In this document: in pieces, positions 18,341 to 30,350 of the stretch | Position numbering within the stretch: the stretch's first letter is position 1 | How the letters are laid out: each line of letters opens with the position of its first letter | From: Mycolicibacterium sp. 018/SC-01/001 | GTDB taxonomy: Bacteria; Actinomycetota; Actinomycetes; Mycobacteriales; Mycobacteriaceae | DNA length: 64,000 bases | Direction: 5' to 3' | NCBI RefSeq assembly: GCF_007096635.1 | Contig: NZ_VKAA01000004.1 | Coordinates: 1 to 64,000 of the forward strand | Program-made: the position numbers and the translations under genes | Notes under the pieces: generated by a model | Databases searched by the model: none | Seen by the model: the letters and a program-made list of their open reading frames with translations, nothing else | Told to the model about the DNA's origin: nothing

Positions 18341-19359
18341 TCGACCTGGTGGTCGCGGGCGGCGGGCCCGCAGGTCTGGCCACGGCGCTGGCCGCCGCCC
18401 GCCACGGCCTGGAGGCCGTGGTGATCGAGAAGCGGCAGGCGCCGATCGACAAAGCGTGCGGCGAGGGGTTGATGCCGCACACGGTGCGGCATCTCGCCGC
18501 ACTCGGCGTTCATCCCGACGGGGTGCCGTTTCGCGGTGTCGCGTACCTCGACGGTCGGCGCACGGTCCGCGCGGAATTCCGCACCGGCCCGGGTGTGGGC
18601 GTTCGGCGCACGACGCTGCACCAGGCGATGCTCGATGCCGCGGTGTCGGCGGGTGTGCGCATCGCCGGCGGTACCGTCGGCACGATCGAACAGGGCCCGG
18701 ACAGCGTGACCGTCAACGGTTTTCGCGCGCGCTATCTGGCCGCCGCAGACGGGCTGCATTCGCCGATCCGGATACGGCTGGGACTGCAGCGTCCCGGCCG
18801 TGTCCGGCGGCGGTGGGGACTGACCCGGCATGTCGATGTCGCGCCCTGGACGGACTGCGTCGAGGTGTACTGGGCGGCAGAGCCCGATGCCGGGGAGGCA
18901 TACGTGACGCCGGTGGCCCACGACTGCGTCGGCGTTGCGATCCTCACCTCCCGGCGCGGCACGTTCGACGAGCATCTGAGCGCCTTTCCTGTCCTGCGCC
19001 AACGTCTTTCGGGAGCACCCCACAGCGGTGACCGAGCTGCCGGCCCGCTGCGGCAGCGGGTGTCGCGCCGCGTTGCGGGCCGGGTGCTGCTCGTCGGTGA
19101 TGCGGCCGGCTACGTCGATGCGCTGACCGGCGAGGGGCTGGGACTGTCGGTCGCGGCGGCCCGGGCACTGGCCGGGTGTGTCGCCGCCGACCGGCCCGAC
19201 GCGTATGAACGGTTGTGGCGCAGAACCACGGTCCGCTATCGCGCGATGACGTCGGCGATGGTGGCTGCGAGCTCCTCGCCGGTGCGACGCGCGATCGTGC
19301 CGGCCGCGCACGCACTGCCGACGGTGTTCGCCCGGGCGGTCGACCTACTCGCCGAGTAG
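18337..19359 (+). CDS. FAD-dependent monooxygenase / geranylgeranyl reductase-like flavoprotein (SrsC-like)
   Basis: Flavoprotein of 340 residues. The N-terminal dinucleotide fold is VVAGGGPAGLATALAAAR, a central region carries ACGEGLMPHTV, and the second FAD motif is VLLVGDAAGYVDALTGEGL. It belongs to the group-A hydroxylase/GGR superfamily. In the srs pathway the equivalent enzyme hydroxylates the alkylresorcinol ring, a step towards benzoquinone formation. GTG at 18337 is coupled to the methyltransferase stop. It ends 15 bases inside the 3' end of the opposing GGDEF gene. Confidence 0.85.
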   Translation: MIDLVVAGGGPAGLATALAAARHGLEAVVIEKRQAPIDKACGEGLMPHTVRHLAALGVHPDGVPFRGVAYLDGRRTVRAEFRTGPGVGVRRTTLHQAMLDAAVSAGVRIAGGTVGTIEQGPDSVTVNGFRARYLAAADGLHSPIRIRLGLQRPGRVRRRWGLTRHVDVAPWTDCVEVYWAAEPDAGEAYVTPVAHDCVGVAILTSRRGTFDEHLSAFPVLRQRLSGAPHSGDRAAGPLRQRVSRRVAGRVLLVGDAAGYVDALTGEGLGLSVAAARALAGCVAADRPDAYERLWRRTTVRYRAMTSAMVAASSSPVRRAIVPAAHALPTVFARAVDLLAE

Positions 19360-21171
19360 CACCCCGGCCTCCCGGTACATCGACACCGCATCGCGCCCTG
19401 CGGATTTGGCCGCGTACAGCGCTTTGTCGGCACGGTCGAGCAGCTCCCGCACCGCCCCGTCGTCATCTGACTCCGACTGTCGCCACGGCCGCAGCGTGGC
19501 CACCCCGACACTGACCGTCACGGTCCCGCGGGCCCCTCGCTCGTGCGGTATCGCCAGCGAGCGGATCGCCGTCAGCAATCCCGTCGCGAAGCCGCTCGGA
19601 TCGTCGCACCCGGACAGCACGACCGCGAACTCCTCACCGCCGTACCGCGCGGCGACGCACACGCGGTCATCGGCGAGGTGGGCCAGCACCTCGGCGATGT
19701 GCCGCAGGCACTCGTCACCGGCCTGGTGGCCGTAGAGGTCGTTGAACGATTTGAAGTGGTCGATGTCGACGAACAGTGCGCTCACCTGCTCGCCGGCCTC
19801 GCGCGCCGTCGACCAGATCTCGCGTGCCCGCACGTCCAGCCCGCGACGGTTGGCCAGCCCGGTCAGCGGATCGGTGTTGACCATCGTGGTGAGCGAGTCC
19901 TGCATCTCCCGCTCGAGCGTCACGTCACGCATGATGGCCGCCGTCAGGCCGTCGGCGGTGCGCCGGCTGTGCACGACGTACCAGCGCAACGACCCGTCGG
20001 GGCGCCGCACGCGGAACGGCTCGGAGGCGCCGTGCGCGGACGACGGGAAGCCGGCGATCGACGCACGGTCGTCGGGGTGAACGTGCTCGAGCCAGACCGC
20101 CTGGGTGATCGGCCCGTCCGGGAGGCCGAGGATCTCGTGGCCCGGGCTGGCGCGGTGCAGCACGGTGCCGTCGGCGTCGACGAGGACCACCACGTCTCCG
20201 GTCATATCGGCGATCAGCTCGTAGGCCTTGTGGCTGACGTCTTCGAGGGCCGCGAGGCGCATGCGGTCCTCCAAGGCGGCGGCGACGAGCACCACCATCG
20301 TGAAGGCGCCCAGCACGAACACCTGCGCGGAGATCATCGCCTGGCCGGGGTCCCGCATCGACGCGGCGAACGGACCCTCGCCGGCGAAAGTGCTGCCCAG
20401 CACGAGCGCGGAGCCGACCGCCATCTCGGCGAACGCGGCGGCGATGCCCGAGCGGATCAGGACCAGCAGTGCGGGCACACACGTCAGGAACACCAGCACG
20501 AAACTGGACCTCGTCGCCGACGCGGCGCACAGCCCGACCGTGACCGCGGTCATGGCGGCGAACCACGCAGCTTCGCGCCATGTGTGCGGCTGCGTGTAAT
20601 GCCGCCACCGCAGCATCAGGGGCACCAGGAACGCGATGCCGACGGCCTCGGTCAGGTACCAGGCCATCGCGGCGTAGAGCAGGTCTGCCGGCGCGGTGCC
20701 GATCTCGCCGTTGACCACCAGACCGGCGATGCCGACGGGGCTGGCCACCAGTGGCGCGAGGTACACGCCGTAGACCAGGAACCGCTGCCAGCTGCGCAGC
20801 GAGTCACTGCGTCCGGTGACCCAGTCCTGGTCGCGATGCAGCATCGCCGCGGCGAATACGACGGCGGTCAGTGTCGACAGCACCCCGATCTCCGGCGCGA
20901 TACCCAGGACGAGCCGTGCGGGGATGACCTGGACCGCGGCGAACGCGGCCAGATAGACGGGCCACTGCCGGCGCGGGGACGTCAGCAGCGCGACCAACTG
21001 CGGCGCGACGGCGGGCCACACCATCGCATAGGACCAACTGTCCAGGTAGACCAGCCCGCGGACCGCGAAACACGTGATGCCGACGGCCAGTGTCCAGCCG
21101 AGCAGCCGCGACAGCGGCGGCACGGTGCCCGCACGACGACGCACCACACCGGGGTGCGCGTCCGTCGTCAT
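19345..21171 (-). CDS. Membrane-bound diguanylate cyclase (MASE1-like, PAS, GGDEF)
   Basis: Protein of about 608 residues. The N-terminal half has eight or more hydrophobic segments in a MASE1-like sensor arrangement. A PAS domain follows (from about LIADMTGDVVVLVDADGTV), then a GGDEF domain with DPLTGLANRRG, FVDIDHFKSFND and active-site loop RYGGEEF. GGEEF is a competent cyclase signature, so it should make c-di-GMP. The position of the inhibitory RxxD site reads DRVC instead, so product feedback may be absent. ATG at 21171 (MTTDAHPG) is preferred; an ATG at 21243 would add 24 uncertain residues. It is divergent from glgP. Confidence 0.87.
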   Translation of the reverse strand: MTTDAHPGVVRRRAGTVPPLSRLLGWTLAVGITCFAVRGLVYLDSWSYAMVWPAVAPQLVALLTSPRRQWPVYLAAFAAVQVIPARLVLGIAPEIGVLSTLTAVVFAAAMLHRDQDWVTGRSDSLRSWQRFLVYGVYLAPLVASPVGIAGLVVNGEIGTAPADLLYAAMAWYLTEAVGIAFLVPLMLRWRHYTQPHTWREAAWFAAMTAVTVGLCAASATRSSFVLVFLTCVPALLVLIRSGIAAAFAEMAVGSALVLGSTFAGEGPFAASMRDPGQAMISAQVFVLGAFTMVVLVAAALEDRMRLAALEDVSHKAYELIADMTGDVVVLVDADGTVLHRASPGHEILGLPDGPITQAVWLEHVHPDDRASIAGFPSSAHGASEPFRVRRPDGSLRWYVVHSRRTADGLTAAIMRDVTLEREMQDSLTTMVNTDPLTGLANRRGLDVRAREIWSTAREAGEQVSALFVDIDHFKSFNDLYGHQAGDECLRHIAEVLAHLADDRVCVAARYGGEEFAVVLSGCDDPSGFATGLLTAIRSLAIPHERGARGTVTVSVGVATLRPWRQSESDDDGAVRELLDRADKALYAAKSAGRDAVSMYREAGVLLGE

Positions 21172-21279
21172 CGGAACAGTCAACCGCGTCAATAACCGGT
21201 GCGCCAACGTTTGCGCACAACCGTCGCCGGGGGCGTCGTTCACGGTCAGGATTCATTGCCGAAACATGGACCCGCCAGA

Positions 21280-23811
<2,532 letters not shown>

Positions 23812-23816
23812 TCGCC

Positions 23817-24677
23817 TCAGGGCTGGGCGGCTCCGGACTGAGCACTGAGGCGGCACAGCACCCCGAAGTGATCCGACGGGAAGATCCGCTGGAGCGACGG
23901 GGCGATCGGTTCGACGCCGAGCAACCGGATCTCGGTGGGTTGCCACGCCTGACCTTTCACGAGGACGCGATCGAATCGCACGTGGCGGTGCTTGTTCTTC
24001 ATGTCGTAGCGCATGAGGTTGATCGAGGTGTCCTCGGTGAAGCCCGGCTCGCCGGGCCGGAGCTGCGGCCACACGTCCCGATAGGTCGGGTCGAGCGCGT
24101 CGTTCTCGGTGTCGCGCAGGTTGAAGTCGCCGAGCAGCACGACATCGGTGTCTGCGGCCACGGCACGGAACAGCCGGGTCAGCTGTCGGGCCCGCAGCTG
24201 CCTCGCGGCCTTGCCGCTTTCGAGGTGGACGCAGCCGATCACGAGATCGCGTCCGTTGACGGTGAATCGAGCGCTCAGACACCCACGATTGAGGCGGCTC
24301 GGCAACCGGGTGTAGGTGCAGTCCTGCACCGGGAGCCGGGACAGCATGAGCATCCCGTAGTTGTGGTCGCCGATCACCGCTGCGCGGCGATAACCCTGCC
24401 GGATCCACGTCTGCCCTCCGAACACGTCAAGCGCCGCGTCGGTCACCTCCTGAAAGACCATGACGTCGGGGCGTTCTCGGGACAGCAGCTCGGCGATCGC
24501 CTGGTAGCGCTGCTGCCGGTAGAGCTCGTTGAACCAGATGTTGAACGTCGCCACCGTCACGTGGGTGCGGTCCACCGGTCCGCCGCTCTCGTGATCACTC
24601 CACCGGCCGGCGTCGGCGTCGTAACTGCAGACGGGCACGGCGACGCGCCGCTTGGGAAGAAACCCGAACAGCCGCAT
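23817..24677 (-). CDS. Endonuclease/exonuclease/phosphatase (EEP) family protein
   Basis: Protein of 286 residues with the EEP fold: VATFNIWFNE at the start, MVFQEVTD with the metal-binding Glu, LLGDFNLRDTEND, and a C-terminal PSDHFGVL carrying the catalytic Asp-His. Such enzymes cut phosphodiester bonds in DNA, RNA or phospholipids, or act as tyrosyl-DNA phosphodiesterase 2-like enzymes. No signal peptide is visible. ATG at 24677 has GGAAG upstream and is preferred to 24695. The substrate cannot be chosen from sequence. Confidence 0.8.
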   Translation of the reverse strand: MRLFGFLPKRRVAVPVCSYDADAGRWSDHESGGPVDRTHVTVATFNIWFNELYRQQRYQAIAELLSRERPDVMVFQEVTDAALDVFGGQTWIRQGYRRAAVIGDHNYGMLMLSRLPVQDCTYTRLPSRLNRGCLSARFTVNGRDLVIGCVHLESGKAARQLRARQLTRLFRAVAADTDVVLLGDFNLRDTENDALDPTYRDVWPQLRPGEPGFTEDTSINLMRYDMKNKHRHVRFDRVLVKGQAWQPTEIRLLGVEPIAPSLQRIFPSDHFGVLCRLSAQSGAAQP

Positions 24678-24742
24678 GTCGCAAGGCTTCCACACCCGAT
24701 ATCCGGTGGCGGCCGGCCCGGCCGTTGTGTCAGCCTGAGCTC

Positions 24743-25179
24743 ATGGTCGACATGGACGCCTTCGCCGCGGACGGCGTCGTCAAGATCGCCGGGGCGGCAC
24801 CGCGTGACGTCGCCGATGCCGCCCGCGAGCAGCTCTCGACCTCATCACTCCCGGTGAGGATGGCACCTGGGTCGTGACGAACCGTCCGCACACGCTTCTG
24901 GTGCTGACGCTGCTGTCCGAGGTGACGATCGACGATGCGCCGACCCGCATCCGGGTCGGCTCACACCGCGACACCGCCCGCGTGCTCGGCTACGCGCCGT
25001 GCAGCGCCGCCGAGGCCGCGGCCCGCGCCGAACCCGCCAGCGCCCACCGGCCGGTGCGCTACGCCACCGGCGTTCCCGGCGACATGTACGTCCTGCATCC
25101 GCTGACCGTGCACGCCGCCGACGTCCACCGCGGCCGCACACCTCGCTTCATGGCGCAGACGCCGATTTCGGCGCGCTGA
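24743..25179 (+). pseudogene. Phytanoyl-CoA dioxygenase-family gene, internally deleted and frameshifted
   Basis: The 5' part (ATG 24743, MVDMDAFAADGVVKIAGAAP) and the 3' part (in another frame, GTWVVTNRPHTLLVLTLLSE through PGDMYVLHPLTVHAAD) match the two ends of a phytanoyl-CoA dioxygenase-like protein. The middle, which should hold the first iron-binding His-x-Asp, is missing. The first frame ends at a TGA near 24877. The junction near 24835-24845 shifts frame, so no intact enzyme can be made. The 3' remnant keeps a distal His (LHPLTVHAAD). Its last bases lie inside the palindromic repeat at 25164-25212. Confidence 0.8.
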
Positions 25180-25212
25180 TCGACGCTCAGCGTCGATAGC
25201 CGCGCCGAAATC
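25164..25212. repeat. Palindromic intergenic repeat, GATTTCGGCG family, copy 1
   Basis: Near-perfect hairpin: a 12-base outer arm GATTTCGGCGCG (25164-25175) pairs with 25201-25212, and an 8-base inner arm ATCGACGC pairs with GCGTCGAT around a tca loop. It spans the 3' ends of the phytanoyl-CoA dioxygenase remnant and the opposing marR gene. It is a possible two-way terminator without a U tract. The same outer arm recurs at 26937-26989 and 58920-58972. Confidence 0.8.
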
Positions 25213-25651
25213 ACAGATTTCGCTCGATCGCGTGGAGCAGCTCGAGCGCCGACGCGATGTCGTGCTGCTCCCCGGACGCCTCGAGGGCGCCCCCGAGCAG
25301 CGTCGCCCAGATCCCACGAAGCCGCGTCAGGTTCTCCGCGGCCCGGCGGGTCGAGCGCAACACGACCTGACGGCTGTCGGTCGGATCGGCAGAGCGGCGC
25401 ACCAGCCCCTTGGCCTCGAGGTCGCGCAGCGCGCGACTCAGGTTGCTGCGTTGCAGCCCCGTTCCGGCGGCGACGGTGCCGGCGCTGACGTCGGGATGGT
25501 GGTCGATGTAGCGCAGCACCGTCACCTCGGTCGCCGACAGTTCGACGATGTCGGGATCGGCGGAGGCCTGTGTTCTGACCGCGCGCGCGACGGCCATGAC
25601 GACGTCGGCGAGGTCCGCGAGTTGCTCGGCGCGGGATCGACGGGCTTGCAC
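25211..25651 (-). CDS. MarR-family transcriptional regulator
   Basis: Regulator of 146 residues with the winged-helix MarR domain: LSATEVTVLRYIDHHPDVS, then recognition helix LQRSNLSRALRDLEAKGLV and wing RRSADPTDSRQVVLRST. It is divergent from an MFS drug-efflux gene with a 65-bp gap holding a palindrome, the standard layout for a repressor of efflux that is released by a small ligand. GTG at 25651 is the start. Its stop codon overlaps the palindromic repeat. Confidence 0.9.
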   Translation of the reverse strand: MQARRSRAEQLADLADVVMAVARAVRTQASADPDIVELSATEVTVLRYIDHHPDVSAGTVAAGTGLQRSNLSRALRDLEAKGLVRRSADPTDSRQVVLRSTRRAAENLTRLRGIWATLLGGALEASGEQHDIASALELLHAIERNL

Positions 25652-25679
25652 GAACTCACCCTACCTGATATTTATGCAT

Positions 25680-25691
25680 TGATAACTATCA
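25680..25691. promoter_or_regulatory. MarR-type operator between marR and MFS gene
   Basis: Palindrome TGATA-AC-TATCA in an AT-rich island (about 25664-25702) within otherwise GC-rich DNA, midway between the two divergent starts. AT-rich TTGATA/TATCA palindromes are typical MarR sites. Occupancy would silence both genes. Confidence 0.65.
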
Positions 25692-25716
25692 TCTGATAAT
25701 CACTTCGGGAGAGCCC

Positions 25717-26928
25717 ATGACCGCCACCGTCGACACGACGGAACGCCGGACGTCGCCGCCGCAGATCACCGCCGGGCTGCTCGTCACGCTCGCGCTGCTG
25801 TCGGCCGTCGCGCCGTTCGCCACCGACCTGTATCTGCCGGCGTTCCCGCAGATGGTCGGCGATCTGCACACCTCCGCGACGAACGTGCAGCTCACACTCA
25901 CCGCCTTCCTTCTCGGCCTGGCCGCGGGACAGTTGGTGTTCGGGCCGCTCTCGGATCGCTACGGGCGGGTCAAGCCGCTGGTGTGCGGGGCCGCCGTGTG
26001 CGTGCTCGCGAGCGTCGTCGCCGTCATCGCCCCGACCATCGAGGTGTTGGTCGCGGCGCGGCTCGCCCAGGGCCTCACGGGCGCTGCGGGCATGGTGATC
26101 GGCCGGGCGATCATCTCGGATCTGGCCACCGGGCGCGCCGCGGCCCGGGCGTTCAGCCTGATGATGATCGTCGGCGGTATCGCCCCGATCGCCGCGCCGC
26201 TGGCGGGCGGCTTCCTCGTGCAGCCGCTGGGCTGGCGCGGAGCGCTCGCGGTCATCCTGGCTCTCGTCGTGGCCATGCTCGTCGCCGCGCTGGTCGTGAT
26301 CCGCGAAACACACACCGAGGAGCGTCGCAGGGCGCTGCGGGCGGCCAGAGCCACCCAGGGCTCCCCGCTGCGCGATCTGACCCGCCGCGAATACCTCGGG
26401 CACCTCGTGGCTTTCGGCTTCGCGTTCGCGGTGATGATGGCCTACATCTCGGCGTCGCCGTTCGTCTACCAGACGATGATGGGCCTCAGCTCGGCGCAGT
26501 ACGGGGCGATGTTCGGGGTCAACGCCTGCGGGTTGCTGCTGATGAGCGCGACGAGCGCACGGCTGGCCGCTCGCGTCGAGCCGCGCCGACTGGCCGGCGT
26601 CGGCCTCACGGTGGTTCTGACGGCAAGCATCGCGGTGCTGACGCTCGCGGCCACCGGCGTTCCCGCGGGCTGGCTCGCGCTGCCGCTGTTCTTCGCGGTC
26701 GCGGGCATGGGCCTGATCTTCGGCAACACCACGGCGCTGGCACTGTCCGCCGCGCCGAGGGCCGCCGGCACCGCGTCAGCGCTGATCGGCGCCGCACAGT
26801 TCGGGCTCGCGGCCGTCGTGTCGCCTCTGGTCGGGCTCGGCGGCGAGCACACCGCGACGCCGCTGGGCATCGCGATGGTGTGCGCCGCAACGGTCGCGGT
26901 CGCAGGCTTCCTCGCCGCCCGCCGCTGA
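25717..26928 (+). CDS. Bcr/CflA-type MFS multidrug efflux transporter
   Basis: Transporter of 403 residues with twelve predicted membrane helices. It starts with the Bcr/CflA block LLSAVAPFATDLYLPAFPQM and carries motif A as GPLSDRYGRVKPL and QGLTGAAGMVIGRAIISDL in helix 4. It should export drugs by proton antiport. GGGAG precedes ATG 25717. Regulation by the divergent MarR protein is likely. A palindromic repeat begins nine bases after the stop and could end the transcript. Confidence 0.92.
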   Translation: MTATVDTTERRTSPPQITAGLLVTLALLSAVAPFATDLYLPAFPQMVGDLHTSATNVQLTLTAFLLGLAAGQLVFGPLSDRYGRVKPLVCGAAVCVLASVVAVIAPTIEVLVAARLAQGLTGAAGMVIGRAIISDLATGRAAARAFSLMMIVGGIAPIAAPLAGGFLVQPLGWRGALAVILALVVAMLVAALVVIRETHTEERRRALRAARATQGSPLRDLTRREYLGHLVAFGFAFAVMMAYISASPFVYQTMMGLSSAQYGAMFGVNACGLLLMSATSARLAARVEPRRLAGVGLTVVLTASIAVLTLAATGVPAGWLALPLFFAVAGMGLIFGNTTALALSAAPRAAGTASALIGAAQFGLAAVVSPLVGLGGEHTATPLGIAMVCAATVAVAGFLAARR

Positions 26929-28077
<1,149 letters not shown>

Positions 28078-28082
28078 TCACA

Positions 28083-28502
28083 TCAGCCGGCGGGCACCAG
28101 TTCGAAGATCGGGATGACGCGGTCGGTGCGCTTCTCGTACTCGCCGAAACCGGGCGCCTGCTCGACGACGCGCGGATAGAGGCGGTCACGTTCCTCACGC
28201 GGTAGCTCGCGCGCCCGCACCGGACGCGGCGGGTCCGAGCCGATCTCGACGAGCGCGTCCGGATGCGCGCGAATGTTGAACGCCCAGGCCGGGTCCTGAT
28301 CGCGACCTGCCGCGGACCCGACGATGTAGATCGAGCCGTCGAAGTCGAAGTACGCCACCGGATTGACGCGCTGCGCACCGCTTTTGGCGCCGGTCGAGGT
28401 CAACAGCAGCAACGGGAAGCCTTCGAACTGGCCTCCGACCTTGCCGCCGTTGGCCCGGAACTCGTCGATGTTGCGCTGGTTGAAGTCGCGCTCTCCACTC
28501 AT
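28083..28502 (-). CDS. Deazaflavin (F420)-dependent nitroreductase-family protein
   Basis: Protein of 139 residues of the DUF385/Ddn group: FNQRNIDEFRANGGKVGGQF, LLLLTSTGAKSGAQRVNPV and GSAAGRDQDPAWAFNIRAHPD. The Lys-Ser-Gly and following basic region bind the F420 phosphate tail in this split-barrel family. It should use F420H2 to reduce quinones or other substrates. ATG at 28502 (MSGERDF) gives the common family N-terminus; ATG at 28523 or 28565 is possible. It converges with the Ag85-like gene and diverges from the amidase gene. Confidence 0.87.
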   Translation of the reverse strand: MSGERDFNQRNIDEFRANGGKVGGQFEGFPLLLLTSTGAKSGAQRVNPVAYFDFDGSIYIVGSAAGRDQDPAWAFNIRAHPDALVEIGSDPPRPVRARELPREERDRLYPRVVEQAPGFGEYEKRTDRVIPIFELVPAG

Positions 28503-28563
28503 CTCATCGGCCACGACGACCATGGTATGGCGGCAACCGCTTCCCCGGACGAGGATGGCGGGC

Positions 28564-29577
28564 ATGGATCACGTCACCTTCATCCCGACGCCCGAGCAGA
28601 TGGCCTACACCTTCGGCGGCGCCGCTCCCGTCCTGCGGATCACTCCGCCGACGGCCCTGACGCTGTGGACCGAGGACGCGTACGGCGGCCGCATCACCAG
28701 TTCCGCGGACGTCGCCTCGACTGCCCTGGACACCGAGGATCTGAACCCGCAGACCGGGCCGTTCTGGATCGAGGGCGCCGAACCCGGAGACACCCTGGTG
28801 GTCCACCTGGTGGACCTCACGCCGGCGCGCACCTGGGGCGCGTCCTCCCTCATTCCGTTCTTCGGCGGACTGACCAGCGTGCCCGCCAGCCCGTCGCTGC
28901 AGGATCCACTGCCCGAACGCACCTACATCTACGAATACGATTCCGCCACAGACACTGTCGCGTTCTCCGCACAGGGCAGCGACTTCGAGCTGCCGCTGCC
29001 CGCCAATCCGATGCTCGGCACCGTGGGAGTCGCTCCGGCGCGTCGCGAGGTGCGGACGTCGCTGGTGCCCGACGTGTTCGGCGGCAACATGGACACCCCG
29101 GAGATGAGGGCGGGCGCGACGTGTTATCTGCGGGTGAACGTGCCCGGCGCGCTGTTCTCCCTCGGCGACGGGCACTACCGGCAGGGTGAGGGTGAGTCCT
29201 GCGGCACCGCGGTCGAAGGCGCGATGAACGTGACGGCGATCGTCGGGCTGGTGAAGGGCGGCGGGCCGGCGTGGCCTCGGATCGAGACGGACACGCATCT
29301 GATGTGCGTGGGATCGGGCCGCCCGTTGGAGGAGGCGTGGCGGGCCGGCCAGGTCGAGATGATCGCGTGGCTCGGCGAGTTGTACGGACTCGACCGGTTG
29401 GACGCCTACCAGCTGCTGACCCAGATCTCTCTCGCACCGATCGCCAACGTGGTCGACACGAACTACAGTTCGGTGACCAAGATCGACAAGCGCCTATTGC
29501 CCGCGGCCGCCGCCTTCGGCGGTGTGCATGACGAGATGCGAACGGCAGCAAGGGCACTGGGCACTATCACCTACTAG
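28564..29577 (+). CDS. Acetamidase/formamidase (FmdA/AmdA family)
   Basis: Protein of 337 residues of the FmdA/AmdA family, which hydrolyses formamide, acetamide or related short amides to ammonia and acid. Family features are TGPFWIEGAEPGDTLVVHL, PLPANPMLGTVGVAP, FGGNMDTPEMRAGATCYLRV and GDGHYRQGEGESCGTAVE. Length is normal for the shorter branch. ATG at 28564 begins the family match. The SDR gene follows after 13 bases, so the two may be cotranscribed. Substrate range is not readable. Confidence 0.87.
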   Translation: MDHVTFIPTPEQMAYTFGGAAPVLRITPPTALTLWTEDAYGGRITSSADVASTALDTEDLNPQTGPFWIEGAEPGDTLVVHLVDLTPARTWGASSLIPFFGGLTSVPASPSLQDPLPERTYIYEYDSATDTVAFSAQGSDFELPLPANPMLGTVGVAPARREVRTSLVPDVFGGNMDTPEMRAGATCYLRVNVPGALFSLGDGHYRQGEGESCGTAVEGAMNVTAIVGLVKGGGPAWPRIETDTHLMCVGSGRPLEEAWRAGQVEMIAWLGELYGLDRLDAYQLLTQISLAPIANVVDTNYSSVTKIDKRLLPAAAAFGGVHDEMRTAARALGTITY

Positions 29578-29590
29578 AGGGAGCACGCGT

Positions 29591-30343
29591 ATGGATCTCG
29601 GGCTGGCGGGCAAGCGCTTCGCGGTCACCGGCGGTACCCGCGGTATCGGCCGAGCGGTGGTGGAGGGCCTGCTCGCAGAGGGCGCCAGCGTCGCGTTCTG
29701 CGCGCGGACGCCCGAGGCTGTCGACGAGGCGCAGAAGGAATTGGGTTCCGATACCCGAGGTTCCGTCGTCGACGTCGGCGACCCGGCGGCGGTGACGGCG
29801 TGGGTGCAGGCCACGGCCGAGACGTTCGGGGGGCTCGACGGGGTGGTCGCGAATGTCAGCGCGCTGGCCATCCCGGAGTCGGCGGAGAACTGGCAGACGA
29901 CGTTCGAGGTGGATCTGATGGGGACCGTCGGTCTGGTCGATGCGGCACTTCCGTTCCTGCTGGCCGGCGAATCCGGTTCCATCGTCACGATTTCGAGCGT
30001 GTCGGGCCGTGAGGTGGATTTCGCGGCGGGGCCGTACGGCACGATGAAGGCCGCCATCATCCACTACACGCAGGGCCTGGCGTACAAGCTGGCCGCCCAG
30101 GGTGTCCGCGCCAACACCGTCAGCCCGGGCAACACGTACTTCCCCGGCGGAGTGTGGCCGACGATAGAGACCGAGAACCCAGAGCTGTTCGCCGAGGCGC
30201 TCGCACTGAACCCCACCGGTCGGATGGCCACGCCGCAGGAGGTCGCCAACGCGGTGGTGTTCCTGAGTAGTTCGGCCGCCAGCTTCATCACCGGCACCAA
30301 CCTCGTCGTCGACGGAGCGCTGACCCGCGGCGTGCAGTTCTGA
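29591..30343 (+). CDS. Short-chain dehydrogenase/reductase (SDR)
   Basis: Classical SDR of 250 residues: cofactor loop TGGTRGIG near residues 13-20, VDVGD, structural NVSAL, catalytic Ser in TISSVSG, and Tyr-x-x-x-Lys as YGTMK. The C-terminal SAASFITGTNLVVDGALTRG is standard. The absence of an acidic residue in the first loop and the Arg in FCARTPE suggest NADP(H) preference. It follows the amidase gene closely and ends seven bases before the opposing TetR gene. Substrate unknown. Confidence 0.9.
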   Translation: MDLGLAGKRFAVTGGTRGIGRAVVEGLLAEGASVAFCARTPEAVDEAQKELGSDTRGSVVDVGDPAAVTAWVQATAETFGGLDGVVANVSALAIPESAENWQTTFEVDLMGTVGLVDAALPFLLAGESGSIVTISSVSGREVDFAAGPYGTMKAAIIHYTQGLAYKLAAQGVRANTVSPGNTYFPGGVWPTIETENPELFAEALALNPTGRMATPQEVANAVVFLSSSAASFITGTNLVVDGALTRGVQF

Positions 30344-30350
30344 GCGCCCG

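Noticed and set aside
19543..21195. 550-codon open frame opposite the GGDEF gene
   Set aside because: Shadow frame with Arg/His-rich composition and no recognisable domain.
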